Notes under the pieces: model-generated | What the model was told of the DNA's origin: nothing | The model's database searches: none | Seen by the model: the letters and a program-made list of their open reading frames with translations, nothing else | Made by a program: the position numbers and the translations under genes | Shown: piece after piece, positions 1-7,248 of the stretch | Numbering within the stretch: position 1 is the stretch's first letter | Layout: every line of letters begins with the position of its first letter | Origin: Acidimicrobiales bacterium | Lineage (GTDB): Bacteria > Actinomycetota > Acidimicrobiia > Acidimicrobiales > JADJXE01 | DNA length: 64,000 nt | Direction of reading: 5' to 3' | NCBI GenBank assembly: GCA_016716005.1 | Contig: JADJXE010000001.1 | Span: 2,431,001-2,495,000, forward strand

Positions 1-559
1 CCAGCGCACCGGCCGCGACCACGCCCCACCCCCACGCCGCGGCGGCCTGTGGCGACGAGCTGCGGGCCGTGGCCAGGACCGTGCCGGCCAACGCCAGCAC
101 GGCCAGGCCGAGCACCAGCACGAGCCAGCCGGGGACGTCGAGGACGCCGCGGTCGAGGTCGCCGTCGAGCCCGTTGACGCTCTCGCCCGCGCCGCTGATC
201 CAGGGGAGCAGGGTGCCGCCGGCGAGCAGGGCGCCGCCCACCAGAGCGAGGGCGGCGCCGGCGGTGCGGGCCGTCGGGCTCGACGAGGCCCCCGCGGCCT
301 GCTGCTGCCAACCCGCCTGCTGCTGCCAACCGGTTGGTTGCTGCCAACCCGCCTGCTGCTGCCACGCCGTCTGCTGCTGCCAGCCCGCTTGCTGCTGCCC
401 GCCCGCCTGCTGGGGGGCCTGGGGGCCGGTCGGGGCGAGGGGATCGACGCCGACGCGGCCGGCGTCGGCCACGTCGTCGGTCCACGTCCAGCCGTTCCAG
501 TAGCGCTGCTGATGGCGGCCGGTGGGGTCGGGGTGCCAGCCGGGAGGGGTCGTGCTCAC
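1..559 (-). CDS. DUF2510 membrane protein with WQQQ repeats (3' end cut by window)
   Basis: The GTG at 557-559 opens a frame that stays open to the window edge, giving at least 186 residues. It begins with an N-terminal DUF2510 motif (PGWHPDPTGRHQQRYWNGW), a short domain common at the ends of actinobacterial membrane proteins. About six Gln-rich hexapeptides of the type GWQQQA follow at residues 51-86. Two hydrophobic segments come next, around 95-115 (ending LLPWI) and 138-160 (WLVLVLGLAVLALAG), separated by a short polar loop. A third may begin at the window edge. The function is unknown; the pattern suggests a small integral membrane protein with a disordered cytoplasmic N-terminus. It is divergent from nadC with only 44 bases between them. 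Confidence 0.75.
   Translation of the reverse strand, partial: MSTTPPGWHPDPTGRHQQRYWNGWTWTDDVADAGRVGVDPLAPTGPQAPQQAGGQQQAGWQQQTAWQQQAGWQQPTGWQQQAGWQQQAAGASSSPTARTAGAALALVGGALLAGGTLLPWISGAGESVNGLDGDLDRGVLDVPGWLVLVLGLAVLALAGTVLATARSSSPQAAAAWGWGVVAAGAL
300..407 (-). repeat. 18-base tandem repeat encoding GWQQQA units
   Basis: Six imperfect 18-base units, read on the minus strand as Trp/Gln-rich hexapeptides, lie inside the DUF2510 gene. The units vary (AWQQQA, GWQQPT), and the copy number is likely unstable by slippage. Confidence 0.7.
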
Positions 560-603
560 CCCCCCATGCTCCCACCGCCGTCCGCACGCGGCAGGCTGGG
601 GCC

Positions 604-1455
604 ATGCGAGACGACCTGCATCCCCCGGTCCACGAGGTCCGGCGCGTCGTGGCGGCCGCCCTGGCCGAGGATCTCGGCCCCCTCGGCGACCTCACTGCGT
701 CGCTGCTGCCCGCCGTCCTGCCGGGGCGAGCCACGTTCGTGCCACGCGACACCGGCGTGCTGGCCGGCACCCGTTGCGCCACCGAGGTCTTTGCCCAGCT
801 CGACCCCGCCGTGGTCGTCACGTGGCTGGTGGGGGACGGTGAGCCGATCGGGGGCCGGGAGCCGATCGGTGTCGTCGAGGGCCCGCTGCGGTCGATCCTG
901 ACCGGCGAGCGGTCGGCGCTCAACTTCCTGTGCCACCTGTCGGGAGTCGCGACGCTGACGCACCGGTTCGTCGAGGCCGCCGCGGCCGGCGGCGGCCGTG
1001 CCCGCATCTGGGACACCCGCAAGACCCTGCCCGGGTTGCGAGCCGTCGAGAAGGCGGCCGTGCGCGCCGGCGGGGGCGTGAACCACCGGGGGAACCTCTC
1101 GGAGTTCCTGCTGGTGAAGGACAACCATCTCGCGGGCCTGTCGATCACGGCGGCGGTGCAGCGGGCCAGGGACCGGTGGCCGGGCCGCACCGTCGAGGTG
1201 GAGTGCGACCGGATCGAGCAGGTGTGGGAGGCCCTCGACGCCGGCGCGGGGATGGTGCTGCTCGACAACATGACACCGGAGCAGGTGGCCGCCTGCACCG
1301 CCCTCGTCGCCGGTCGGATCCCGGTGGAGGTGTCCGGCGGTATCACCCTCGACACGGTGGCCGACTACGCCGCCGCCGGCGCCGACCTCATCTCCACCAG
1401 CCAGCTCACCCAGTCAGCGCCGGCGTTCGACATCGGGCTCGACCTCGGAGGCTGA
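604..1455 (+). CDS. nadC: Nicotinate-nucleotide diphosphorylase (quinolinate phosphoribosyltransferase)
   Basis: NadC converts quinolinate and PRPP to nicotinate mononucleotide, CO2 and pyrophosphate in de novo NAD synthesis. The 283-residue length is normal for the family. Visible family motifs are ERSALNFLCHLSGVAT (102-117), DTRKT (137-141), which places Arg and Lys in the substrate pocket, KDNH (172-175), and a C-terminal EVSGGI followed by an ISTSQLTQS phosphate-binding stretch. The ATG at 604 is preferred over an upstream in-frame start at 334 because homology begins only about ten residues after it and the upstream part overlaps the divergent DUF2510 gene. In many actinobacteria nadC lies close to coaX; here the copper cassette separates them. 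Confidence 0.96.
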   Translation: MRDDLHPPVHEVRRVVAAALAEDLGPLGDLTASLLPAVLPGRATFVPRDTGVLAGTRCATEVFAQLDPAVVVTWLVGDGEPIGGREPIGVVEGPLRSILTGERSALNFLCHLSGVATLTHRFVEAAAAGGGRARIWDTRKTLPGLRAVEKAAVRAGGGVNHRGNLSEFLLVKDNHLAGLSITAAVQRARDRWPGRTVEVECDRIEQVWEALDAGAGMVLLDNMTPEQVAACTALVAGRIPVEVSGGITLDTVADYAAAGADLISTSQLTQSAPAFDIGLDLGG

Positions 1456-1524
1456 GGCTGGTCCCGACCGTCTTCGGGCCGTCGATCACGGGTTCTGGGT
1501 CCCGATCGTCCTGCCGAGCGGGCC

Positions 1525-2319
1525 ATGCGGGACGGAGAACCCGGATCGGCCGGGAACTCGGCGGCGCCGTCGAGCGACAACTCCGTCGTGCAGTGCGCGT
1601 CCGCCCGGGAGGCGATGTCGGCCGAGCTCGACCGCGAGCTCGGCCGGGGCGAGCTGGGCCAGCTCGACCGGCATGTCGCGGCCTGCAGGGACTGTGCCGA
1701 GCACCGCCGGCTGCTCGCCCGCCAGCACCAGCGGATGCGGCTGCGGCCGGCGGACCCCGTTCCCGACCTGAGCGACGCCATCCTGGCCCGAGTCGCCCTG
1801 CCGGCATCCGCACCGGCACGCCAGCGCCGGCGGGGCCGGCGTCGGGCGGTGGCCGCGGTCGTGACGGGTGCGGTGCTCGTGGGGTCGGCCGGTGCCGCGG
1901 TGGCCGTGCGGTCCGGGGGCGCGCTCCCACCGCCCCAGATCCGGGTGGTCGACGCCCGTGCCTCGGCGGCCCCGGCGGGAGGGGTCTCGGCCGTCTACGT
2001 GCACGTCGCGAACTGGGGAGGCGGCGATCGCGTCACGGGTGCGAGCAGCCAGGTGGCCGAGCACGTCAGCATCCACGAGATGCACGCCGCCGACGGCGTC
2101 GTGACGATGGAGCACGCGCCCGACCTCGACGTGCCCGGCGACGGCGCGCTGGTGCTGAGCCCCGGCGGTGCGCACGTGATGCTCGAGGGCCTCCGGCGGC
2201 CCCTGGAGCCAGGGGACACGTTCACCGTCGTGATCACCTTCGCCCGGGCGGGCGAGGTGGCGGTGACGGTCGAGGTGCTCGACGTGGCCCAGCTGGCGAG
2301 GGAGACCGGTGTCGGCTGA
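1525..2319 (+). CDS. Transmembrane anti-sigma factor fused to a PCuAC copper-chaperone domain
   Basis: This 264-residue protein has three parts. Residues 24-57 form a zinc-binding anti-sigma (zf-HC2/ZAS) motif with Cys24 and H50-x3-C54-x2-C57. One transmembrane helix follows at about 108-128, after a very basic RQRRRGRRR stretch that fits a cytoplasmic side. Residues 138-260 form an extracytoplasmic PCuAC domain with the copper ligands H184, M186, M195 and H217-x-M219; the 21-residue spacing from M195 to H217 is the family's. Both halves are known separately; the fusion and its pairing with the ECF sigma gene immediately downstream suggest a copper- or copper-chaperone-responsive anti-sigma factor (inference). 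The start may instead be GTG 1588, which would still keep Cys24. Confidence 0.85.
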   Translation: MRDGEPGSAGNSAAPSSDNSVVQCASAREAMSAELDRELGRGELGQLDRHVAACRDCAEHRRLLARQHQRMRLRPADPVPDLSDAILARVALPASAPARQRRRGRRRAVAAVVTGAVLVGSAGAAVAVRSGGALPPPQIRVVDARASAAPAGGVSAVYVHVANWGGGDRVTGASSQVAEHVSIHEMHAADGVVTMEHAPDLDVPGDGALVLSPGGAHVMLEGLRRPLEPGDTFTVVITFARAGEVAVTVEVLDVAQLARETGVG

Positions 2320-2370
2320 GTGGCGGCGTGCCCCCCGGGGCATGAGAGGCTGGGGCGTGCTGACGGGTCG

Positions 2371-2910
2371 ATGGACGATCTGACGAGGGCCGCGGTGCGG
2401 GCCCGCGACGGCGATCGTGATGCCCTCGGCGATCTGGTGCGCCGATCGCAGGCCGACGTGTGGCGCCTGTGCGTCCACCTGGTCGGCCGGGCGGGCGCCG
2501 ACGACGTGGTCCAAGAGGCCTACGAGCGCGCCATCCGCTCGCTGCCGCGCTTCCGGGCCGAGGCGTCGGCCCGGACCTGGCTGCTCGTGATCGCCAGGCG
2601 GACCTGCGCCGACGAGATCCGCCGACTCCAGCGCCGCCGCCGCCTGGACGGCCGGCTGCGCCAGGGTCGCCCGGACGAGGCCGTGCCCGACGCCGGGACG
2701 GCGGTGGAGCTCGACGAGGGCATGGCCGCGCTGGCGTGGGAGCGGCGCGAGGCCTTCGTCCTCACCCAGGTGCTCGGCCTGTCGTACGCGGAGGCGGCCG
2801 AGGTGGCCGACGTGCCGGTGGGCACGATCCGGTCGCGGGTGAGCCGCGCCCGCTCGGACCTGCTCGACCACCTGGGCGAGCCCCGGGGCCGGACGGGCAC
2901 CGAACCCTGA
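2371..2910 (+). CDS. ECF-type RNA polymerase sigma factor
   Basis: A 179-residue group IV sigma-70 factor. Region 2 covers roughly residues 15-85: VVQEAYERAIRSLPRF is the sigma2 core helix and ARTWLLVIARRTCADEIRR the -10 recognition helix. Region 4 covers about 112-165, with the helix-turn-helix LSYAEAAEVADVPVGTIRSR. There is no region 1 or 3. The start is uncertain: ATG 2371 fits family length, while an in-frame GTG at 2320 would overlap the last base of the anti-sigma stop and add 17 residues. The gene follows its presumed anti-sigma factor, the reverse of the usual sigma-then-anti-sigma order. It probably directs transcription of this copper cassette, which is inference from position only. 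Confidence 0.9.
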   Translation: MDDLTRAAVRARDGDRDALGDLVRRSQADVWRLCVHLVGRAGADDVVQEAYERAIRSLPRFRAEASARTWLLVIARRTCADEIRRLQRRRRLDGRLRQGRPDEAVPDAGTAVELDEGMAALAWERREAFVLTQVLGLSYAEAAEVADVPVGTIRSRVSRARSDLLDHLGEPRGRTGTEP

Positions 2911-2957
2911 TCCCGGGGCCGGGAACCGCGGGGCCCGGCCGGGCGACTACCACCACC

Positions 2958-3467
2958 GTGACGCTCTCGTCTGTCGGCGCGCGCCCGCGTGTCGCAGCTG
3001 CCGGCCTGGCGGCCGCGGTGGCCGCCACCGCCGTGGTCGTGCTCCTCGCCGGGCGAGGTGGCGATCACCGTGCGCCCGCACTCGAGGTGACCTCGGCCCA
3101 GCTGACGGAGGGCGGCGAGATGGCCGCCGCGTACGTCACCGTCGAGAACCGCGGCGGCCCCGACCGTCTGGTGGGGGCCGCAACGCCGGCGGCCGACCGG
3201 GTGACCCTGCACGAGACGGTCGAGGAGGGTGGGCTGCTCTGGATGCAGGAGGTCGACGGCCTGGACGTGCCTGCGGGCGGGGTGCTGGTGCTGGAGCCGG
3301 GTGTCGCCCACCTGATGCTGGAGGAGCTGCCTCGCCCCCTGCGGGCCGGGCAGCAGGTTCCGATCACGCTGCGCTTCGAGCGGTCGGGCCCGATCGCCGT
3401 CGAGGCCGCCGTCGTCGCCGGCGTGCCCGCCGGGGACGGGCTCTCGGACGGGGGCGACGGCGGATGA
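2958..3467 (+). CDS. Membrane-anchored PCuAC copper chaperone
   Basis: A 169-residue protein with an N-terminal hydrophobic segment (about 12-31) that lacks a lipobox, so it probably acts as an uncleaved anchor. An extracytoplasmic PCuAC domain follows. Copper ligands visible are H85, M96 and H118-x-M120, with the exact 21-residue spacing between M96 and H118. The first ligand pair is HET rather than the usual H-x-M, so one methionine is missing. Family members bind Cu(I) outside the cytoplasm and help deliver it to cytochrome oxidase subunit II. The GTG start at 2958 comes 47 bases after the sigma gene stop. The end overlaps the Sco1-like gene by four bases (ATGA), implying translational coupling. 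Confidence 0.85.
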   Translation: MTLSSVGARPRVAAAGLAAAVAATAVVVLLAGRGGDHRAPALEVTSAQLTEGGEMAAAYVTVENRGGPDRLVGAATPAADRVTLHETVEEGGLLWMQEVDGLDVPAGGVLVLEPGVAHLMLEELPRPLRAGQQVPITLRFERSGPIAVEAAVVAGVPAGDGLSDGGDGG

Positions 3468-4117
3468 GCCGGGTTCGCTCGGTCGCCGTCGTGGTCCTGG
3501 CCGCCGCGCTGCTGGCCGGTCTGGCCGGCTGCGGGGGCGACGGTGACGGCGGGGCGCAGCTGAACGGGGCGGAGCCGGCCGAGCCCATGCTGGTCGGCGA
3601 CCGCTCGCTCCCCGAGGTGGCACCGGACGGGACCGAGACCGCGTTCGCGTTCCGGGCACCGGAGGGCGAGCTGCTCGCCGTGTACTTCGGGTACACCAGC
3701 TGCCCCGACGTCTGCCCCAAGACGATGGCCGACCTGCGGTCGGCGCTCGAGGAGCTGTCACCCGAGGAAGCGGGACGCGTCAGCGTGGCCATGGTGACGG
3801 TGGACCCCGAGCGGGACACCCCCGAGGTGCTCAACGGCTACATCGGCTCGTTCTTCGAGCGCCACCACGCCCTTCGGACGACCGACACGGCCGAGCTCGA
3901 GTCGGTCGAGGCCGCGTTCCTCGCCAGCTCGTCGATCACGCCCGATCCCGACGGCGAGGGCTACGAGGTGTCGCACACGGCCAGCACCGCCCTCGTCGAC
4001 GACCAGGGCCAGGTGCTCGCCTTCTGGCCGTTCGGCCTCGAGGCCGACGGCATGGCCGACGACCTGCGAACCCTTCTCGACCGCCTCGACGAGCGGTCGA
4101 GCTCGACCACGCCCTGA
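3464..4117 (+). CDS. Sco1/SenC-family copper-binding lipoprotein
   Basis: A 217-residue lipoprotein with lipobox LAGC (Cys23) and a thioredoxin-like fold. The Sco copper site is complete: C80-P-D-V-C84 in FGYTSCPDVCPKTM, and H171 in EVSHTAST. VTVDPERDTP is the family strand-loop before the long helix. Sco proteins sit on the outer face of the membrane and prepare or metallate the CuA centre of cytochrome c oxidase together with PCuAC proteins. The close link with three PCuAC domains in this cassette matches that pathway. The cytochrome oxidase genes themselves are not in the window. The gene is coupled to the preceding PCuAC gene through an ATGA overlap. Confidence 0.93.
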   Translation: MSRVRSVAVVVLAAALLAGLAGCGGDGDGGAQLNGAEPAEPMLVGDRSLPEVAPDGTETAFAFRAPEGELLAVYFGYTSCPDVCPKTMADLRSALEELSPEEAGRVSVAMVTVDPERDTPEVLNGYIGSFFERHHALRTTDTAELESVEAAFLASSSITPDPDGEGYEVSHTASTALVDDQGQVLAFWPFGLEADGMADDLRTLLDRLDERSSSTTP

Positions 4118-4129
4118 GGAGGCCCATCC

Positions 4130-4708
4130 ATGAGAAAGACCCTGACCGCCCTGCTGCTCCTCGTCGCCCTGACGGGGGCGCTCGCCGCCTGCGGTGGCGA
4201 TGACGACGACGCGTCCGGTGCCGACGGCATCAGCGTCACCGACGCGTGGGCCCGGAACTCGCCCGCCATGGCCGACGCCGGCGCCGTGTACATGGTGATC
4301 GAGAGCGAGTCGGACGACGCGCTGGTGAGGGCCAGCGTGCCGGCCGACGTCGCCGGCACGGTCGAGCTGCACGAGACCGTGCCCGTCGAGGAGGGTACCG
4401 ACACGACCATGGCCGGCATGGAGGGCACCGACACCACCATGGCCGGCATGGAGGGCACCGACACCACCATGGCCGGTGGCATGGAGGGCACCGACACCAC
4501 CATGGCCGGCATGGGCGAGATGACCATGCGGCCGGTCGAGTCGATCGCGCTCCCCGCCGGCGAGCCGGTGGCCCTCGAGCCCGGCGGCTACCACGTGATG
4601 CTCCTCGACCTGGCGTCGCCGCTCGAGGTGGGCGAGACGTTCGACGTCACGCTCACCTTCGAGACCGGCGGCGAGCAGACCGTCTCGGTCGAGGTGCGCG
4701 AGAGCTGA
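4130..4708 (+). CDS. PCuAC copper-chaperone lipoprotein with Met-rich insertion
   Basis: A 192-residue lipoprotein (lipobox ALAAC, Cys21) with a PCuAC domain. The copper ligands are H81, M133 and H155-x-M157, again with 21 residues between the methionine and histidine. Between the first histidine and M133 the usual loop of about ten residues is replaced by an insertion (88-130) of four copies of EGTDTTMAGM, adding about nine methionines beside the copper site. Methionine-rich tracts are known Cu(I) ligands in other proteins (CopA/PcoA-type), so the insertion may enlarge copper capacity; this is inference. A ribosome binding site GAGGAGG lies just before the ATG. It sits 12 bases after the Sco1-like gene, probably in the same operon. 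Confidence 0.88.
   Translation: MRKTLTALLLLVALTGALAACGGDDDDASGADGISVTDAWARNSPAMADAGAVYMVIESESDDALVRASVPADVAGTVELHETVPVEEGTDTTMAGMEGTDTTMAGMEGTDTTMAGGMEGTDTTMAGMGEMTMRPVESIALPAGEPVALEPGGYHVMLLDLASPLEVGETFDVTLTFETGGEQTVSVEVRES
4391..4513 (+). repeat. 30-base tandem repeat encoding EGTDTTMAGM
   Basis: Four head-to-tail copies of 30, 30, 33 and 30 bases lie inside the Met-rich PCuAC gene. The third copy carries an extra glycine codon. The near identity of copies two to four at the DNA level points to recent duplication. Confidence 0.9.
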
Positions 4709-4737
4709 TCCCTCGGCGGCGGTGGCACCATGGACGG

Positions 4738-5145
4738 GTGACCGCCGCCGCCGAGCCGTCCGAGAGCCCCACCCGGCGCACGCTCGTCGTGGTGCTCGTG
4801 GCCCTGGCCGGGCTGCTGCTGGCCGGAGGGGTCGCCGTCGCCTTCGGGGTCGCAGGCCCCGGCGGCGGCGGGGGCCCGGCGCCCGACGACGTGGTCGTCG
4901 TGATCCCCGCGGGCACCGGTGCCCGCGTCGACGCGGGCGAGCAGGTCGACATCGTGCCCCGGCGCATCCTCGTGCCCGTGGGCGGGGCGTTGGTGCTGCG
5001 GAACCAGGACGATCGCGTCCACACCATCGGCCCCTATGCGGTGGGACCCGGGCGGGAGTTCCGCATGCTGTTCACCAGGGCGGGCACCTTCGCCGGGGTG
5101 TGCTCGATCGACCCTCGCAACCACATCGAGATCGTGGTGGCGTGA
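4738..5145 (+). CDS. Membrane-anchored cupredoxin-like protein
   Basis: A 135-residue protein with an N-terminal transmembrane helix (about 15-39), a Gly-rich linker and a C-terminal domain resembling plastocyanin/azurin. Likely blue-copper ligands are H95 in RVHTIGPY, C122 in AGVCSI and H129 in PRNHIEI. The classic C-x2-H-x4-M loop is altered to C-x6-H and no methionine follows, so this would be a non-standard site of type 1 or red-copper character, or a structural relative without copper. It begins with GTG 29 bases after the Met-rich PCuAC gene, whose copper theme supports a metal role. Function is inferred from fold and context. Confidence 0.72.
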   Translation: MTAAAEPSESPTRRTLVVVLVALAGLLLAGGVAVAFGVAGPGGGGGPAPDDVVVVIPAGTGARVDAGEQVDIVPRRILVPVGGALVLRNQDDRVHTIGPYAVGPGREFRMLFTRAGTFAGVCSIDPRNHIEIVVA

Positions 5146-5154
5146 GCCGGCGGG

Positions 5155-5160
5155 TACCGT
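5155..5160 (+). promoter_or_regulatory. -10 hexamer TACCGT, leaderless coaX
   Basis: TACCGT ends seven bases before the coaX ATG, so transcription would begin at or next to the start codon. No Shine-Dalgarno sequence precedes the gene. Confidence 0.6.
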
Positions 5161-5167
5161 CGGCACC

Positions 5168-5956
5168 ATGCTGCTCGTGATCGACGTGGGCAACACCCAG
5201 ACCGTGGTGGGCCTCTACGACCACCGCCCGGCGACGAGCGCACGTGAGCTGCTCGACCACTGGCGCATCGCCACCAACGCCGAGCGGACCTCCGACGAGT
5301 ACGCGCTCCTCATCCAGGAGTTCCTGGCCTTCCACGACTACGCGTTCGACGAGGACGTCAAGGGCATGGCGGTGTCGTCGGTGGTGCCGAGGGTGACGGC
5401 CGCCCTGCGGGAGATGGCCGACCGGTACCTCGGGTTCTCGGCGCTGGTCGTCGAGCCGGGCGTCCGCACGGGGATGCCGATCCTGTACGACAACCCCAAG
5501 GAGGTCGGCGCCGACCGGATCGCCAACGCGGTGGGCGCCTTCGACCTCTACGGCGGGCCGACCATCGTCGTCGACTTCGGCACCGCGACCACGTTCGACG
5601 CGATCTCGACGAAGGGCGAGTACCTGGGTGGTGCCATCGTGCCGGGCATCGAGATCAGCCTCGACGCGCTGTTCGGTCGGGCGGCGGCCTTGCGGCGGGT
5701 GGAGCTGGTGGAGCCCCGGAACGTGATCGGCAAGAGCACCGTCGAGTCGATCCAGGCCGGAGCCGTGTACGGCTTCGCGGCCCAGGTCGACGGTCTGTGC
5801 GCCCGCTTCGAACGGGAGCTGGGCACGTGCACGGTGGTGGCCACCGGCGGTCTCGCCGGCCTCATCGCACCCCTGTCGAAGAGCATCCAGCACCACGAGC
5901 CCTGGCTCACGCTGCACGGGCTGCGCCTCGTCTTCGAGCGCAACGAGCGGCCCTGA
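5168..5956 (+). CDS. coaX: Type III pantothenate kinase
   Basis: CoaX phosphorylates pantothenate with ATP, the first step of coenzyme A synthesis. The 262-residue length is normal. Motifs are DVGNT (6-10, phosphate-binding), VGADRIAN (about 116-123), DFGTATTFD (about 136-144) and GGAIVPGI. The upstream part of the open frame overlaps the cupredoxin gene and is not coding. ATG 5168 is supported by DVGNT following at once and by a -10 hexamer seven bases upstream. In Mycobacterium tuberculosis coaX (Rv3600c) lies a few genes from clpC1, and the same loose order is kept here. Confidence 0.95.
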   Translation: MLLVIDVGNTQTVVGLYDHRPATSARELLDHWRIATNAERTSDEYALLIQEFLAFHDYAFDEDVKGMAVSSVVPRVTAALREMADRYLGFSALVVEPGVRTGMPILYDNPKEVGADRIANAVGAFDLYGGPTIVVDFGTATTFDAISTKGEYLGGAIVPGIEISLDALFGRAAALRRVELVEPRNVIGKSTVESIQAGAVYGFAAQVDGLCARFERELGTCTVVATGGLAGLIAPLSKSIQHHEPWLTLHGLRLVFERNERP

Positions 5957-5958
5957 GA

Positions 5959-5975
5959 GGTCCGGCGACCGGACC
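5959..5975 (+). terminator. Weak hairpin after coaX
   Basis: A seven-base-pair stem (GGTCCGG / CCGGACC) with a three-base loop starts three bases after the coaX stop. There is no U tract. The rest of the gap to 6276 holds no convincing gene on either strand. Confidence 0.35.
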
Positions 5976-6276
5976 CGTCAGGGCCGTACCCGTCAGACGC
6001 GACGCCGGGCCGCGACGGCGGCCGTGACATCACGCCGTGCCGCGCGCCGTCACCCGACCCCGAGCGCCCGGCCGACCTGGAGCACCGCCACGGCGACGAC
6101 CCACGCCAGGGTGGGCTGAGGCCGATCGAGAGCCACGCCCAGCGGCCACCGAGTACCAGACGCCCATGGCCAGGGCCGTTGGTCCCACCGGCCCGACGCC
6201 GTGTCGGCAGCGGGCGGGGCGAAGGCGTAGCATCGAGGGATCGGTGGCGGCGCAACGGTGCGCCGCGCTGGGGGAG

Positions 6277-7248
6277 GTGTCGGTGCGGCTTCTCATCACG
6301 GGGATGGGTGGCGAGCTCGGCACCCGCGTGGCCCAGCTGCTCGAGGAGCTCCCCTCGGTCGAGGCGGTGGCGGGCCTCGACGTCGAGCCACCCCGCCGCC
6401 GGCTGCGCCGGGCCGAGTTCCACCGCATCGACCCACGTGACCGCCACCGCACCGTCGCGGTGGTGCGGGCCTTCGAGCCCACGGCCGTCGTGCACCTCGG
6501 CGTGTACGAGCCCAACGCCCGATCCTCGCCCCGCAGCGCCTTCGAGCGGACCGTCGCCGGCTCCATCGCGGTGCTCGGCGCCGCGGCCGAGTGCCCGTCG
6601 CTGCAGGCCATCGTGGCCCGCTCGGGCATCGAGATCTACGGGCGGCGCCGGGGGGCGGCCACCCGGCCCGACGAGACCGTGCTCCCCGATCCAACGTCAC
6701 CCTTCGGCCACTCCCTGCTCCACGCCGAGGGGCTGGCGCTGGCCGCCGGTGCCGCGGCCGAGGTCCCCGTCACCCTGCTGCGCTTCGCCCCGCTGGTGGG
6801 GCCGCACTTCCCGAGCCCGCTGGGGCGCTACCTGCGGCTCCCGGTGGTGCCCATGAGCGCGCTGGCCGACCCGCCCTTCTCGCTCCTGCACCAGGAGGAC
6901 GCCGCCCGCGTCATCCTCGGTGCGCTCAACCGCGCCTACGACGGCCCGGTCAACGTGGTGGGTCCCGGGGCCGTCACGGCCTCGCAGGCGGCCCGGCTCG
7001 GCGGGCGCGTGCCCCTGCCGCTGCTCGGCCCGGGCTGGTGGCTCGCCCGGCCCACCGCCGAGCTGATCGGGGCCCCGGTTCCCGAGCACGTGCTCGAGCT
7101 GTTGCACCGGGGTCGCACCGCCGACGGCGCTCTGGCCGACGACGTGCTCGGCGTCAGCCCCGCCTACTCCACCCCCGAGGTCGTGAAGGAGCTGTACCAG
7201 TGGGCGTCGGTCACCTATCTCCGACCGGTCGACTCGGTGGCGGCGTGA
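6277..7248 (+). CDS. NAD-dependent epimerase/dehydratase-fold protein lacking the YxxxK pair
   Basis: A 323-residue extended-SDR protein. LLITGMGGELGTR near the N-terminus is the dinucleotide-binding glycine motif. The usual catalytic Tyr-x3-Lys is absent: the matching place reads PFGHSLLHAE, with Phe for Tyr and Leu for Lys. It may bind a nucleotide without classical epimerase chemistry. The start is GTG 6277, just after GGGGGAGG; the track back to 6037 lacks homology. The stop overlaps the next gene's GTG (GTGA). The same pairing of an epimerase-fold gene with a PlsC-like gene is seen in mycobacteria (Rv0501-Rv0502), so the two products probably act together, perhaps in envelope lipid metabolism (inference). 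Confidence 0.8.
   Translation: MSVRLLITGMGGELGTRVAQLLEELPSVEAVAGLDVEPPRRRLRRAEFHRIDPRDRHRTVAVVRAFEPTAVVHLGVYEPNARSSPRSAFERTVAGSIAVLGAAAECPSLQAIVARSGIEIYGRRRGAATRPDETVLPDPTSPFGHSLLHAEGLALAAGAAAEVPVTLLRFAPLVGPHFPSPLGRYLRLPVVPMSALADPPFSLLHQEDAARVILGALNRAYDGPVNVVGPGAVTASQAARLGGRVPLPLLGPGWWLARPTAELIGAPVPEHVLELLHRGRTADGALADDVLGVSPAYSTPEVVKELYQWASVTYLRPVDSVAA

Noticed and set aside
5957..6276. A possible small hydrophobic minus-strand gene (a stretch like TLAWVVAVAVLQVGRALGVG)
   Set aside because: The hydrophobic run is short, no credible start with ribosome site or -10 hexamer was found, and codon third positions do not favour it.
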